64,000 nt of DNA from Congeria kusceri (Eukaryota; Mollusca; Bivalvia; Myida; Dreissenidae): assembly GCA_027627225.1 (NCBI GenBank), contig CM051024.1, positions 77,861,504 to 77,925,503 on the forward strand, given 5' to 3'. How positions within the stretch are numbered: position 1 is the stretch's first letter; each line of letters begins with the position of its first letter. Made by a program: the position numbers and the translations under genes. Positions 10,375 through 24,000 of this stretch are shown in pieces. Under the pieces are notes generated by a model. It made no database searches. It was not told the origin of the DNA and saw only the letters and a list, made by a program, of their open reading frames with translations.

Positions 10375-11798
10375 AAAGAAGGGATGTCAATACTATTCGA
10401 GTATTCGAATATTCGATCGAACGGCTGCAGTTCGAATAGTTAAAACGACATTCGAATATTCGCAAATTTTATTAATTTTTAGACTATTTAAGATGATGTA
10501 TGTCATGTGTATTATAATTATGTATATCATGTGATTTATTACCATTACAGTTTCTAAAAAAGTCAATTTATTAAAAATGCTACTTCAAACTAGTGGCATC
10601 CTTATTTTCGATATTTACTTGTATGTAACCCAAATATTCACTGAATTTCAGATCTAATAACCCCCAAACGGAAGTCACATCCTCATGGTTACATATTGTC
10701 AGTTAGATATTAAGCACATATGTTTGAGTGCAGGATGCATATAATTTGTAAAATACAGTTTAAATGATATGTTTTGGTATTATTTTAAAGGAACATTATA
10801 AGCGATAAGAAAAACGCCTGTTTTTGTGCCTTACTTTGTCTAGTGGTTCCCAGCTTCACAACTTTTGGCCCATGTATTCATGCGCAAAATGGCAGCCTCC
10901 ATGCCTGTCAAAACCGCTGTGTTTTTTCTAAGGTAAATATCTTGAGTTAAAACGTATAGAATTTTTTGACATGCTGTTTTTTTCAAAAGGTTATGAGCTT
11001 ATCTTTTCAACAATGTATGGTGATATATTGGAAAGTAGCTTGGTCATGGTGAAAATTGAGATCAATATAATTAAACATTAAATATTTTATATGTAACAAA
11101 GAAGGAATTTATTTGCACATGCGTAACCTTGATAATATGGCTTCTTATTCAATAGTATACGACATCAGAATAAAAATTAATCTGTAAGTAACGAACAAAT
11201 ATTTTTCAAGCTAATTATCTAATGCAAACGAGCCCTGCAGAGTAATTGATGAAGCGTGGTAGTTTTGAGCATCGATTGTTAGTGATTCTTAGCCTACTGA
11301 ATCAAAAGTGGGTCATACGATGCGTGCTCTTCATTTTCCATACTGCAGTTTAAAATTAATACACTGCAGTAATTTTGTCTTGCATCCAGAATAAGAATCG
11401 GTAACAAGAAATAACACTTTCGAAACGAGTCAAAAATAACCGACTAGCGCATTAATTTAGTGGTCTTATTCCAAATTCACACTTACATTAGACAATATGA
11501 AATCGTTAAGGCGTGTTTAAAGAATAACAAAAGAATACATTTTAGAAGTGCAATCACACATAAAGCTAATAATATTGCTCAAATGTGCCGATAAACGTAC
11601 ACTTTTCGGCACGTGATTATTAAAATAGTCTTTTTTTATGAAGGTAACACAATTAATTCGGGACCTTTAGTTGTCTATGATTAATACCAATTGATAACTA
11701 AGTAGTGAATATGAGTCTGCGAATAATCGAATATTCGAATGATAAAGCGAATATTCGAATACCGGTTTTGGTATTCGATGCCATCCTTACACAAAAGC
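10375..11798. mobile_element. ~1.4-kb element with TTCGAATATTCG-rich inverted ends
   Basis: The left end (ggatgtcaatac...gagtattcgaatattcg) and right end (cgaatattcgaatacc...gtattcgatgccatcc) are imperfect inverse images, each holding nested AATATTCG palindromes. The interior has no transposase. It contains copy 2 of the long direct repeat and a possible short first exon at 10889-10932 (ATGGCAGCC..., donor AAG|gtaaat). No clear target duplication was found, so the boundaries are approximate. Confidence 0.45.
11128..11465 (+). repeat. Long direct repeat, copy 2
   Basis: Same orientation as 3875-4286 and about 7.25 kb away. Shared blocks run through nearly its whole length, with small indels. 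Confidence 0.75.
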
Positions 11799-13770
11799 AT
11801 AGCAACTGCGACCATTGCTTAGAACCTGACAAAAATGGTAAACATCCGGTGTCCGCTAAACTAACATCCCGGCACACTCTTTTAGAAACTGATGTATCTA
11901 ACCCATTTTACTCCTTTTATGCTTAAACATAAATTATTGACCATTATTGAATCTCAAAACGACATGCGCGATCTTCGCTTTACTTACTTACTGTTTTATT
12001 TTTCAGAACGCAATGGCTGCAATCTCATTAAAATCACATCCTAACATTGTTAGGATCTGAAGACATCGTATAACATGTCACGTTCAAATGACCTTCCGAA
12101 CAATAAAATATCAACCCTGCTGCGCCCAATGAAATTGCGTGTTGCACAGCAATGTTTGGCCACGGTTTTTGAAAAGTGATGCATTTGCAACTGATCCTCG
12201 GAAATAAATCATTAACAGTTAATTTTCACGTGGATCACAATGGATATAGTGGTACCTTAGGCGAGTAAACATCAAACGTTCACGTTAATTCCGTGCATAG
12301 TATTTTTGGTTTATATATTAAGTTATACCGCAACATTTTGAAGAAATCAGTTTGATTGGCTCCTGAAAATCTTCTGAACGTGACCCCTAATGCGAAGTCA
12401 TCAGATCCAGTCAGCGGATAATTTAGAAGCGTCAGACTGGAGATGATTTTAATGAGATTGGCAATGGCTGGAACTGGGACTGGAATTCTGGCTGGAACTC
12501 GAACTCGGGCTGGTAGTTATGACGTCACATGACATCATAGTTCAGTATAGACGCCTTATCGACCTTTGTTTGCCAACAACACAATTAATGGGGTGTATTT
12601 AACTATTTTATTCTTTCTAAATGAATTGTGTATAACGAACATATGGATATGCCCTTTGAAGTGTTCGTTTTATAATCACACAAAAAAACATTTGCACGTG
12701 TACAGCCGAAACATTCAATACATACATGTATAGACTCTGATTTGACAGTTGTTTAGGCTACACAAAGCTAATAAACGATGCAATCGTCGTTGTATGTGTT
12801 TGTTTGGCGTTACATTCGTAATTTGCATTTTTTGTTTGTGTTTTCAAGTTATTGTGTCGCTTTCATATGCATATTTTTAAAAGAAACAGATATTAAACTG
12901 CCTACATATAAACTTTAATGAGCAACGACTTACAAAAAGTAACAGACTTATATAAAAAGATTTACACAATTGTTAACGTGTAGTTACAAACTAAAAGTTA
13001 TGTTAAAGAACATGTTTGTGTAATGGACATAATGTCTTAACAGGACTTTAAGTAATGTCTGCATATCTAAATACATCTTTAAATATTAAAAACAGAATAA
13101 AAAACCACAACAATCAAAGCGCTAATGGCACTTCAGTTGTTCGCTATTGTGTTACATTGGGCACAACTCGCTCTATTAATAGCAACACAAGTTTTAATTA
13201 AACGAAACGGATTCGAAAGGTTTATTGAGATTATGTCTAAATGAAAATCTGTCTACAGTTTTGAATAATCGAAATCAAGAATAAAATTCAATGACTGTTA
13301 TAACATTCGTTTGTACTAGTAGTTATTAAAATTGTTATTGCACCGTTCAATATCATAACGTCCGATGGCTCTTATCGACTCGTCCAAATATCTTAGTACA
13401 ATAGGCACTTAAGACCCGCTATGGTGTGGTTTGCATAATGTTTTGCAAATATATTGAAAATACAATAATATTAAAATTGTATCAGAACCAGTAAATAAAA
13501 TAAAATTATATGAAGTCACCTAAATGACCATATAATAACTTAAAATGAAAGCCCCGACGCGTTATCATGGATAATCTGGGCAATTAGATAGGTATGTCAT
13601 TTCATATGTCACCTTAACTACAGTGGTTATAAACTTAAAAATATTTTATTGGTAAAATATGATAGTTGCGCTAAGTGCGCAGTAGATTTATTTGTCGAAG
13701 TGAAATAACTATGGCGTTAAACAAAACTCAATTTAAACGTTAAAAAACAAACAAATATAAACAAGTATGT
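11799..13770. other. Long non-coding stretch
   Basis: Nearly 2 kb with no supportable gene, RNA or array. A short simple stretch (tggctggaactgggactgga) occurs near 12465-12515. Confidence 0.5.
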
Positions 13771-14120
13771 AACATTATTATGAATGCAACGACAGTGTTA
13801 CAAGCTTTTCAACCGTATAAGCAGAGGTGTTGTGCAATAATGTTTGGTAATTGTTTTAAAATGCTTAAAGGAAGTTACTCACATAATATTATATTTTACA
13901 TCTTCTTTTTCATTTAATAAAGCATCTGGAGTAGCGAACCCTTATATTCTGTGAAACAAAACTAAAATAAATAAAAATGAGAAAAAAAGTCTGCCTCTCA
14001 TAGCGATCGAACCCCGACGCCGGCGTGACAGTCTAACGCGTTAACCTCTCGGCCATGGTGCCTGTTCCCAAATCCAGTGTAATTTTCTGATATTAAAGGT
14101 TGCTGGAGTGTAACCAGTTT
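13771..14120 (-). mobile_element. tRNA-like SINE, family 2, copy A
   Basis: A tRNA-like head on the minus strand (about 14062-13992) has a box A block TGGCCGAGAGGTTAACGCG and a box B block GGGTTCGATCGC. The flanking body matches 41901-42245 over about 340 bp (e.g. 'aaaggaagttactcaca', 'ggagtgtaacca'). It is a tRNA-derived, Pol III-type short interspersed element. Confidence 0.65.
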
Positions 14121-14445
14121 ACGGTTTATTCAATACTGAGCACATACGTATGTGATATGAATTTCTAATTGAACACAAATATATAAACACAATTGATTTC
14201 CAGGCTGTGGGTTAATTGTTAAATAAAGTAAGTGAAAACATGTGAAAATAAGCGATACATAGATTTTGGTTAACTTTGTTAGGTACTAGCCAGGTGGTTA
14301 TTTTTGGCTGATTTTAAAATAATAGTAATACATTTACCGAGATTGCAAATTACGGTTTCATTTATTTCATTTATAAGTGAGTTAAATATAAAACAATTTA
14401 CTCTTTTGCGATATTTCTCGGGTATATAATTATTACGTGATACAT
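14121..14445. other. Unannotated stretch beside the LINE 3' end
   Basis: AT-rich, no gene seen. It separates a SINE copy from the 3' end of the next LINE. Confidence 0.35.
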
Positions 14446-17400
14446 TAAACAAGAAATGTCTTTAAAAAAGACAATCGGCGTTGAAATTAATATTGAGATG
14501 TCATTTTTTACCCGAAACAATACAAGAGGGACAATATGATCGGTTATGTGACTTCTCGGAACCCAGCTTTTTTGGTCCCCACTAAGTAGATTTGTCGGAC
14601 TGTAGATTTCTCGGACACTATAAGAAAACTTATCGGACCCAAAAATTAATTTGAGATAGACTCAAACATTATTAATATGTGTACCGTGAATAAACCGACC
14701 ATACCTTCCATGTTTTCACCGGTTATAAATGAATAACCTAAATGCTAGTAATTTATGTTACTATAATTGTTACATGAATTGGTCATGCAAATTTAACACA
14801 AAAGCATTGTCAGAAAATAATTACGGGAATGAATGAAAATTATTATATATCAGACAAGTGTGCATAGTTATGTTAAATAATATACTATACGTATCATTAG
14901 TTTTGCAAATAGTGTATTCATGCTACGCAAATGAAGTTAAGTAACTTGAACAACATTTCGACGTATTACATGACTTCTTTCACCACATTTTACTTATATA
15001 AGTATGTTAAATAATTTTAGAGATTGAATAACATCTACTGGAAAAGTTGATAGAAAGGTGCAATTATAAACAACTCTTAGTAAAACGCAACCGCAATTCA
15101 AATATAAATTAACATTCATAGTAAGTTTATAAATATAAATTCCTCATTTATTGAAATTCTCGGTTATATTAGCATAGCTATACCGCGCGCTATTTTTAGA
15201 ATGATGCACCCTTTATCTGGAGTGTGTTGAATACGCTAGAATAGACCATTCATACCGATCTTCGCCGAATATCTACGTTTGGCTCCGAAACGTTTCAGAG
15301 CGCAATAGTCCTCAGATATCTGTCAACCAATGGGATCATTGTAATTGCTATTTATAGAGCGTGCTGCTGATGTAGTCTAAACAAAATAATTATTTCATTA
15401 TGTGAATGAATATTACATTCTGTTCATGACATACAATGAGTAAAATTGTTCATAACTATGTTCAGTTCTAGAGTGTATGTCGAAGATATGTTTATAACTT
15501 TATTTTAACCGTAAATTCAAACAATTAAGTAAATTTAATCCCCCAAAATATGCAACAGTTATTGGTAGATATCAAACCATTGTTGTAAGTTTTCATTCCC
15601 TAAAATTAGAAAATTTTCCCAATTCTATTGGCATTTAGTTTTCCCGCTGCATAAAATTATCGCAAGAAATCTAGGTCAAAAAAGTGATCTTCGACAGCTA
15701 CGCCGAAAAATGTGCATTTAAAGAGGTAATGAAAGTCATCTCCAATTTCATTTAAATTGCATAAATTACATTTTCGTTCATTAAATTCAATTTTTGCCCA
15801 TCTAAGTTTTTCAATTGGCAGATAATTGTTACACATTCGAAAATTTACAAAATTCCGCATGTAGAAGGAAGAAAAATGTCCAAACATGGTTCGTATTTAT
15901 GTTCGGTTTTATAGATACGATAATTAAAATATTTTGGCGAATTATAAACTTGACAACACAATGACTGCCTAAACTGATCTTTTAAACTCTGCTCAACAAG
16001 ATATAGTAAAACTTCTTTTGATCCATCAAACATTTGTTTGAACCAGATATAACTAAGACCACATTCATCTAGAATTGATTTGACAAAATTAAGCCAATTG
16101 TATGATGGATGACCAGTGACATAATCAGAGTACATATATTTATATAAAAGTGAGACAGTTTGTTAGGACTTAAAATAATGTTATACCAAAAACCAATAAC
16201 TCTTTTTTTAATAGCAATAAGTATTGGAAATCTACCAAGGTCACCATACACCATTACATGTGGAGTTGATTTTTTAACATTCAATATATATTTCAAGAAG
16301 TCAGTATGGACTCTTTTTAGCAAGGTAACATCGGAGTATCCCCATATTTCACATCCATATGTTAAAATAGGTACAATAGTAGCATCAAACAATTTAAGTT
16401 GACAATCAATTGATAAATCTAAATTTCTTAATTTTCTTTTCAAGCTAAACAGTGCCTTTTTTGCTTGTTCGCATATATGTTTCTTTGCAGATGCATACTG
16501 TCTATTTTTAGAGAATAGGATTCCCAAATATTTAAAAGAATCAACGACTTCTATTTGTTTTCCCATAATAAAGATATTTCTGTTCCTTTTAAATTTGTCA
16601 CCAAATACCATAACCTTAGTTTTTTTCAAAATTAATATCAAGTTTCCAGGTACAACAATATTCATAAAAGGTGTTAATGACTGAAAGTAAGTCTTCTTCT
16701 TGATTTGCAAATAACACAGTATCGTCAGCATATAAAATCACAGCTAATCTAAGATACAAATCTAGAGTTTCATCATGAATATCTACACTGACATTGTTAT
16801 TTTTAAGTAAGTAATTCTCCACATCGTTTAAGTATAAATTAAATAAGGCCGGTGAAAGATTTTCACCTTGGCGTAAACCTCTTGTACATGAGAAGAAATC
16901 TGATTGTTGATTATTTACGAGGATGCTCGACTTGATACCATTATACATATTTTTAATGATTCTCAAAAACTACTGTCAATATTATAACTCAGTAATTTGT
17001 TCCATAAGCCGACCCTCCAAACAGAATCAAAGGCCTTTTGAAAATCAACAAAACAATTTTTTATTTTTACGTTTACATATGTCGGCTAAAGCATGGAGTA
17101 CAAAAATATGGTCAGCTGTTGAATTTTTTTTCCCGGTATCCAGTCTGATTTTCTTTTCACAAATAGTTTTCTTCTAAATAATGTGTAAGTCTATTATTTA
17201 GCACAGCTGTAAAAAGTTTACCTAGACAACTTAATAGAGCTATAGGTCGGTAATTTTTGGGGTCATCAATATCTCCTTTTTTTTATATATTGGAACTATA
17301 CAGCCGATAAGCCAAGTGTCAGGAAAAAAGCCGGAATCGAATACTGTATTAAACAATTTCTGATAGAATGGCATAAGTGTATCACACGAGGCCCTTATAT

Positions 17401-18835
17401 GATCGTTAGAAACATTGTCCAGACCGGTAGCTTTTCCAGACTTCAGCTTTTTAACAGCACTAAGAATTTCCTTAGCAGATATAGGTTCATTTAGATTATG
17501 ATTTGTAGTAACATTTGAAAAACTAACATTTATATGCTCATGTTCATTATCATTATTATTGCAGGTGTTCAAATCTTAAAAATATTCATAAAATAGTTCA
17601 AAATTTGCATTAGTACTTTTCCTTTGTTTATTAATACTGTTTATATAATTCCAATATGCCTTTGGTGATTTACTTTTCAAATTTCTAATATTTTTTATAA
17701 CTTCCATTTTATAATTTAAGACCGACTTTCTTAGTGTACGTTTGTACGATTTAGAGGCCAAAAGAATATCCGACTTTGTATCGTTGTTTTTAACCCGGCT
17801 ATGTTTCCGTTAACTTTACACATACACTATTTCTTTCTAGCAACTTTACATTCATCATTAAACCATTTTTTATTTTTCATACTTTTACCTCCGTTTTGTA
17901 CAATTGATTTATTTTTAATTACACCAAAAGTGTTTTTTTGCAGAATTTACTAAAACATTCTCAACAGAATTTACTATATCATTGATGATATTTTGATTTA
18001 TCGGAAAATTTTCTTAAGTTAACTTTTGCAACGCTACATTATTGACAGACATATCAGTTTTATTTATAATTTCTGAAGATTTATCATTATCCCATTTACA
18101 AATGCTTTCTTTGGGACAACATTGTGATGGCAGATTTGAAATTTTAAAACACCATATAAAAATTAGACTACAATGAACATCTGATAATAATGGACACAAA
18201 TCGTCAACACAAAAGTCTGTAAATAAAGGTAAAGCTTCGTATGACGTCATAACGTAATCGACAGTCGATACATCTTTACATGTTAAATTTCCTTGTTTAT
18301 CTGAGAACGCTGTTCCGTTTAAAATAAGTAAATCTTTTACTCTACAAAAATCCGTTAGTATTCTACCACTGCGGTTTATGATTTTGTCTTTGAACAACGT
18401 GTAATAGGCATATTACACTCGCGTAATTTTTCATAGATGTTACTGTCAAATACATAACTTGTATCGACATCAACTGAGTCAAAAATACAATTGTCAACAT
18501 CAGATATATCTAAAAACGACGATGTTCTAGCATTAAAGTCTCCGAAAAGAATGACGTATTTGTTATGGGTATTAAAGTACTCAATTTCAGAATAAAACAT
18601 TTCACATATTTGTTGGTCAAAATATTTATAATTTTCCGGCGGGATATAAATATCACCAAAAATAACTTCTTCATCTAAATTAGTTGCATTTTGGGACAAT
18701 TTAAACCATTGTATATATTCACACTCTGTATCAATTACATCAAAATGTTTTGAAATGTTATCATTAATAAATGTAACCGACCGCTATTGGTAGTACCTGT
18801 ACTGTGTAAATACCCACAAACTGTGAATTCCATTT
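14446..18835 (-). mobile_element. Non-LTR retrotransposon (LINE A), 5'-truncated, broken pol
   Basis: Read on the minus strand, pieces of one pol follow in order. First is the C-terminal half of an APE-type endonuclease (ILFGDFNART near 18.54 kb, LLSDVHCSL near 18.2 kb). Then comes reverse transcriptase with KSGKATGLDN (about 17.45 kb), RQGENLSPALF (about 16.87 kb) and YADDT (about 16.72 kb), then the thumb region (FKYLGILFS, about 16.5 kb), then a terminal CxxC...H...C knuckle (CNLCNLNEIGDDFHYLFKC, about 15.75 kb). The frames are broken in at least five places, so it is inactive. The 5' end stops inside the endonuclease at about 18835, typical of incomplete reverse transcription. After the last ORF a 3' tail of about 1.2 kb runs to about 14446; its end is defined by the inverted copy at 46.1-47.3 kb. 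The clade (CR1/L2-like) is not certain. Confidence 0.88.
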
Positions 18836-19330
18836 TGTTCTTTATTATTATAATTATTATTAGTACAAAGTGAATAATATAATAGGTAATAAAACAATTG
18901 TAATACAATAATTAATCATGCCCCATTCAACAAATAACCTTATCATGAGTCGGCGATAACAAGACGAAAAGGTTAGGGTTAGAATGTCTATGTTTCTTCT
19001 CGGCTCGCTTCGTGACCTGTTTTGTTCGTTCAAAGATCTATCAATACTATTTATTTATAGATCTTTGGTTCGTTTTAATTTATGGTAAAATGAAAAGTTA
19101 AACACCGCACATAACCACCTTAACTTGCATCGACAATAAGCAAGATGAATATGTTAGGATTATAATATGTGCATTATTCTACTTGGACCGTGACCCAATT
19201 AAACCGTTTATCAATGACTTCGAACGTTGCATTGAGGACTACTTTCTTCCGCGATTTTGAGGCTCAAAATTTGATCCTGCACTAAAAGCTGTTAATTACC
19301 CGACTCTTTTGAGTTTGTTTTAAACACATT
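18836..19330 (+). repeat. Dispersed repeat, copy A
   Basis: Blocks such as 'ataattaatcat', 'ataaccttaacatgagtcgg' and 'ttaggattagaatgtctatg' recur at 42300-42600 in the same order. A diverged internal repeat begins near 19105. It starts exactly where the LINE A 5' end stops, so the LINE probably inserted next to or into this repeat. Confidence 0.6.
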
Positions 19331-19627
19331 ATGTTCTAATCACATTCTTCGCCATCAAGGAACTGTTAAATTGACACATGTTGCAAACTGTGTACTCTAC
19401 TGGAGTCAAAAGTCAAATGGTAAAAAACCCTTTTATTCGTCACTCAATTCATGCATGACATGAATACATGAGCAATACATAGTATTTACACTTGTAAACT
19501 AGGCGGGCTTATTGTGTTAGTAATAATATAGTGAATGAATCGTTAGTGCAAAGTTTAACTTTTCAAAAATATAACATAAATTGCCAGATCTGAATGTGGA
19601 ACGAATATTTAAGCATTATCTTATATG

Positions 19628-19805
<178 letters not shown>

Positions 19806-20769
19806 ATTACCAAGGTCACAAATATATCAAAAACATATTATTGTGTACCTTATTTGTATTGTAACTTGAATATTGTTATGTAATGTGGAATTGGAATAAA
19901 ATTTATGTTTTACACTGAATAAAAAACAAAGAAAAGTAGCATGACCTGGTTACAGAGGTCAATTATCGAATGAAAGCTTAAAGTATTTACGGGATTTAAC
20001 CAGTTAAATACTAGTAGGTATGACTGGACTTTCTGTTGTCTGTTTGTTTTTCATCGATTGTTTAGTTATTGATATAGATGTATGCATGTATTTAAGTCGT
20101 AAACGTAGACAGTAGAAACTATTGTAAAGAAGACAAAAAAGAACAAGAACAGCAAATTTAGAGAATATTTCCAGGCTGCCGCAATTGTGAAGTTATAGAG
20201 GAAAGGAAAATGATACAATTTAATTTCTAAACGTTATCTAGCATAGTACAAAAATACATTAGTTCAGTAATTAAATAAGTATCAGTAGTATATGCATTAC
20301 ACTTTATAATCATTCATTAAACAATATCTGGCTACTGGTACACATCTTGCATACAATGGCGGCATCAATTACATGCATATTCATTATATAAAGATGTATT
20401 ATTCAACAATATGATTACCAATACATTATTAATATATATTTGTTTGGTTGTTAATATATATACTTTTTGTTTTGCTTTTATTCGTGTGACTAGTGCGCCC
20501 TGCATTCATATGTTGTACTGGTAAAGGATGCAAACTTTAGGTAAGTACCTACTGTAGTAATGCATCTGTGTGTTATCATTTTGATTTTTTTGTTCATTTG
20601 ATATATTTAAAATAAATAAAAAATAAATAGATAAAATAAAAGCAAAACCATAAGAAAAGAATTTTTAAACTTTTTTTATTATGTATTTTATGCTTATTGA
20701 TAATCTGTTTCATACTTGATGTTGACCATTTAGCACTTTCATTAATATAAAAAAGAACCAACTCCAAAT
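19806..20769. other. Unannotated stretch
   Basis: AT-rich, with no gene, array or RNA recognised. Confidence 0.4.
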
Positions 20770-20805
20770 CACAACGCGTGTCGACTTCAATAAGTCTTCA
20801 TCAGG
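20770..20805 (-). ncRNA. Hammerhead-ribozyme-like core motif (degenerate)
   Basis: On the minus strand CCTGATGA is followed by a 5-bp stem with a 4-nt loop (GACTT-ATTG-AAGTC), then GACAC and GCGT. The order CUGAUGA / stem II / GAAAC is the catalytic core of hammerhead ribozymes. Here the GAAAC box reads GACAC and an extra A precedes stem II, so activity is doubtful. Related CCTGATGA...CGAAACGCGT motifs are, as I recall, common in animal retroelements. Confidence 0.3.
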
Positions 20806-20989
20806 TAGGACTATAATATTATACAACAATGATTTATAAATGGTTGATGAGAGTCTTTTTTGAACTCTAGTATTGTCGGTTAAGAGTTTTGCGTACAAAG
20901 TGGTAGTCTTTATATATATATATATAGATTTAATGGAGTTAGACCAGTCTGTCCTTAAACAAAGTAATTGGGTTAGGTACGTTTCATTT

Positions 20990-21740
20990 TAAGAATATAT
21001 TTAATGAATTTTAATTGTACCCGTTAAACGATGTCTATGTTGCCATATTTCTGCACCGTAAAGGAGGATATATAAATAGGTGTTATTGTTTTGTTAAACA
21101 TATACATTTGTAAATCTATTGGGAGGTGAAGACGATTAAAATTTCTTATAAGGCTGTAAATAGCTTTGGACTTATCAGTGTTTACTGTTAATTTCCATTC
21201 TGTGCATTACTTTTCATAGGTATCCAAGGCTTTTTGTAGGTCTTGTTCTGATTCAGACATCATCAGTATCATCGGCATATAAAAGAATGAAAATTTTGAG
21301 ATAGTTTAAAAGTTGACCATTGTCGTCATGTTGTAGTGTTTTGTGTGCCTTGTACATTACTGTTTTGATCAAAGTAGCTGTTTAGGTCATTTAGAAAAGA
21401 GAGAATAGGATTGGTGACAGATTTTCTCCATGTCCTACTCCTGTGTTACTTGGGAAAAGTTGGAGAAGATGCCATTGCCTGATACATGATTTAATGTTAT
21501 CATACAGATTGTTATAAGGTTCAGGCATTGTCCATTAATCTTATGCCAAAAAGTGTGAATTGTTTCCCCAGAGCCTTTTTCTCCAGACCGTATCGAATGC
21601 CTGTTTTAGATTTATGAATCCACATAACCGTTTCTTTGTTGAGTTATTAATGTATTGTAATAAGTGTTCTAGTATTAAAATGTTGTCATATGTTGACAAA
21701 CTTTTCCTGTAAAATATTGTTTGATTCCAGGTATGCATTA
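20990..21740 (-). pseudogene. LINE B fragment (reverse transcriptase)
   Basis: Minus-strand pieces show the palm motif A (GFINLKQAFDTVWR, about 21.6 kb), a G...GENLSPILF block (about 21.4 kb) and YADDTDD (about 21.28 kb). They lie in shifted frames. Only the RT core remains. Confidence 0.75.
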
Positions 21741-22559
21741 AGTCTATTATTAATTATAGTAGTAAACTGTTTAATGGTCTTCTAACTTAAGCTTTTGAAT
21801 AAATTACCATTAAGTCCCTTTAAGTCAAAAATGATCTTATAATCATCAGTCTACTAAAAAACAATCCTTCTAAATATTTATAAGGGTAGTTAAATATTTA
21901 AATATCTTCAAGTAAGCGATTAATATCCCAAGGTAATAAAATGTATTAACGGGTACAATACACAAATATATGCAAAATATACTGTAAGATATATTTCCCT
22001 TAATTTTGGGACACAATTTCGAGACTTATTAGACCGCAAAAAGGTATATTAATATATATTACATTTCAAAAATATTAAACATTAACTAAAATGAAAATAT
22101 TTTATGAAAAAAAATGTTTCTGAAATACGGGCCCTGAGGTGTAGCTAAAGCCAAATCGAATTTACCCGCATATACACGAAGATGGTCTGTGTAGCGGAAT
22201 AATTTATTTGACGCGTACATGAACACGGACGTGTAAAGAAACACTATCATACCTTTTTGTGTATCTTAATTTAAACTGAAAATAAAAGTGAACTTTTTGT
22301 TCCAACACCTATTTGTTCACAAACATATATTAAATGGCGCTGTACATATAATACAATACAAAACCATCATATATACTAATATACATGTACACTGCTTTAT
22401 ACATAAATCAACACAGAAAGCATGAAACATTACATATCATATGCGGTTCGATCATAAAAGCTTCTATCAGAACATCAACATAAAACAGCATTACAAAACA
22501 CTCAACGCAAATTAGATGTCAACACGTAATTGCAGCAAATGAACGTTTTGAGATTTGGT
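21741..22559. other. Unannotated stretch between LINE fragments
   Basis: No coding signal. Probably decayed repeat sequence. Confidence 0.35.
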
Positions 22560-23310
22560 TTGGAATATTTTAACCGGTTTAGATTTTCTCACATGCACGG
22601 GTACTTAAATATTCCACAGTTTTAGTCCCACTGTTTTAAAACTTCTGTCACTAAATCCAAATGTGAGATAACTAGTGACAATATAAGTATTTCTGTAGCG
22701 TCTTTGCTAATATACTTTCTAATACTCTTGATTCAAACATAATATAGCATAGATTGTTTCCACCTTCTTATAAGGTAGAATTTGAGATTTTAATCCAGAA
22801 TTACACCTAAAATATAATTGTTTGGACTGCATCTGATCACTGACACTGTCTATTTCTTTTATATAACATTTATCAAGCTACAGCCTATTATTAAACATAA
22901 TAAATTCTGTTTTGAAGTTTTCATTTTTATTTAGTTCTAATTCAACCAATTGTCAATTGTCATTGCACCTGATTTCAGTTATTGGATTGCTTGTTTCTCA
23001 TTTTCATCGGATGTTGGTCGAAAACGTGTGTTGGCTGTACGGTCATCAGCAAAGCCATATACGAATGTTGGCTGGGAAATAACATCAAGTAAGGTTCACA
23101 CGTATTTAAGATAGAGTTATGGACATAAACAGATTCGACACTTACTATACAGCTGCGTGGTTTCAAGTAGAGATCAATCCAGTTAAAAGCTGTGGCACAC
23201 AGTACATACTGATTTAAAACATAGATATCGAGGTTGTGGTTGTGGATGCTGTTTGTTATCCGAAAGCCATGTCTATGTGTGTAGTGCACAATCAATCATC
23301 TCTTCCCGTA
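22560..23310 (-). pseudogene. LINE C fragment (RT and C-terminal region)
   Basis: The minus strand carries remnants of an RT: the region before motif C (FNWIDLYLKPRSCIVSVES), YGFADDRTANTRFRPT at the catalytic site (about 23.05 kb), and near 22.64 kb the 'SFKTVGLKLWN' remnant typical of the end of LINE ORF2. Stops and frameshifts are frequent. The YGFADD form differs from the YADD of LINE A, so this is another lineage. Confidence 0.65.
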
Positions 23311-24000
23311 TAGTTTACCATATGTGATCACACTGGTGTACTATAGAACGACACATTAATAGTAAATAGATCGCATTCTTGTTTACTTTATTTAGTGTAT
23401 TGCATGATTTGGGATACACACGATTTGAGTAGTGTAATTCAGTTGGTATTTGATCACTGGGGCGACCAGATCGTTTTCGTCTGCAATAAAGTATTGCGAG
23501 ACATTTTAAACTCATTCATACATCATGATCAGGTATTTCCATTTGCTGGGTACTGAGCGAAATCTCACCCGTTCGTCAACACTATTTTTTATAACTGTAC
23601 ACATATTTCAAGGAATTTCCATTATGTCCACTGAGAAGTTTAATGGATTTTAGTATATTCATTTGTCGTAGTTCAATTGTTTTTAAAACACCAATGCAAT
23701 TAAAATTCTCAAAAATAAAGTTCATGTGCATGATTGGTGTATGTTTATACGCGTCTCTGCCAAACGTCAAATTCCTGTAAACAGTAGTTCACACTTAAAA
23801 TCCAATTTAATCCAGATCTGCCAAATAAGCGGCCTGACACCTGGTGCACAATGAAAAAATCACCTTAATTGCATTTCCTTTGTATTCAATAAATTGACTT
23901 CCATAAACTTTAATGTCACTTTGTTTTAGATTTCATATCGAAACAAATTGCGCCTGATCAGGGGCTAAATATCCGGTTCAACGTCATTATAGTGAGTACA
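23311..24000. other. Unannotated stretch
   Basis: The two minus-strand ORFs (23315-23515, 23582-23770) are unsupported; they may be decayed LINE sequence. Confidence 0.35.
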
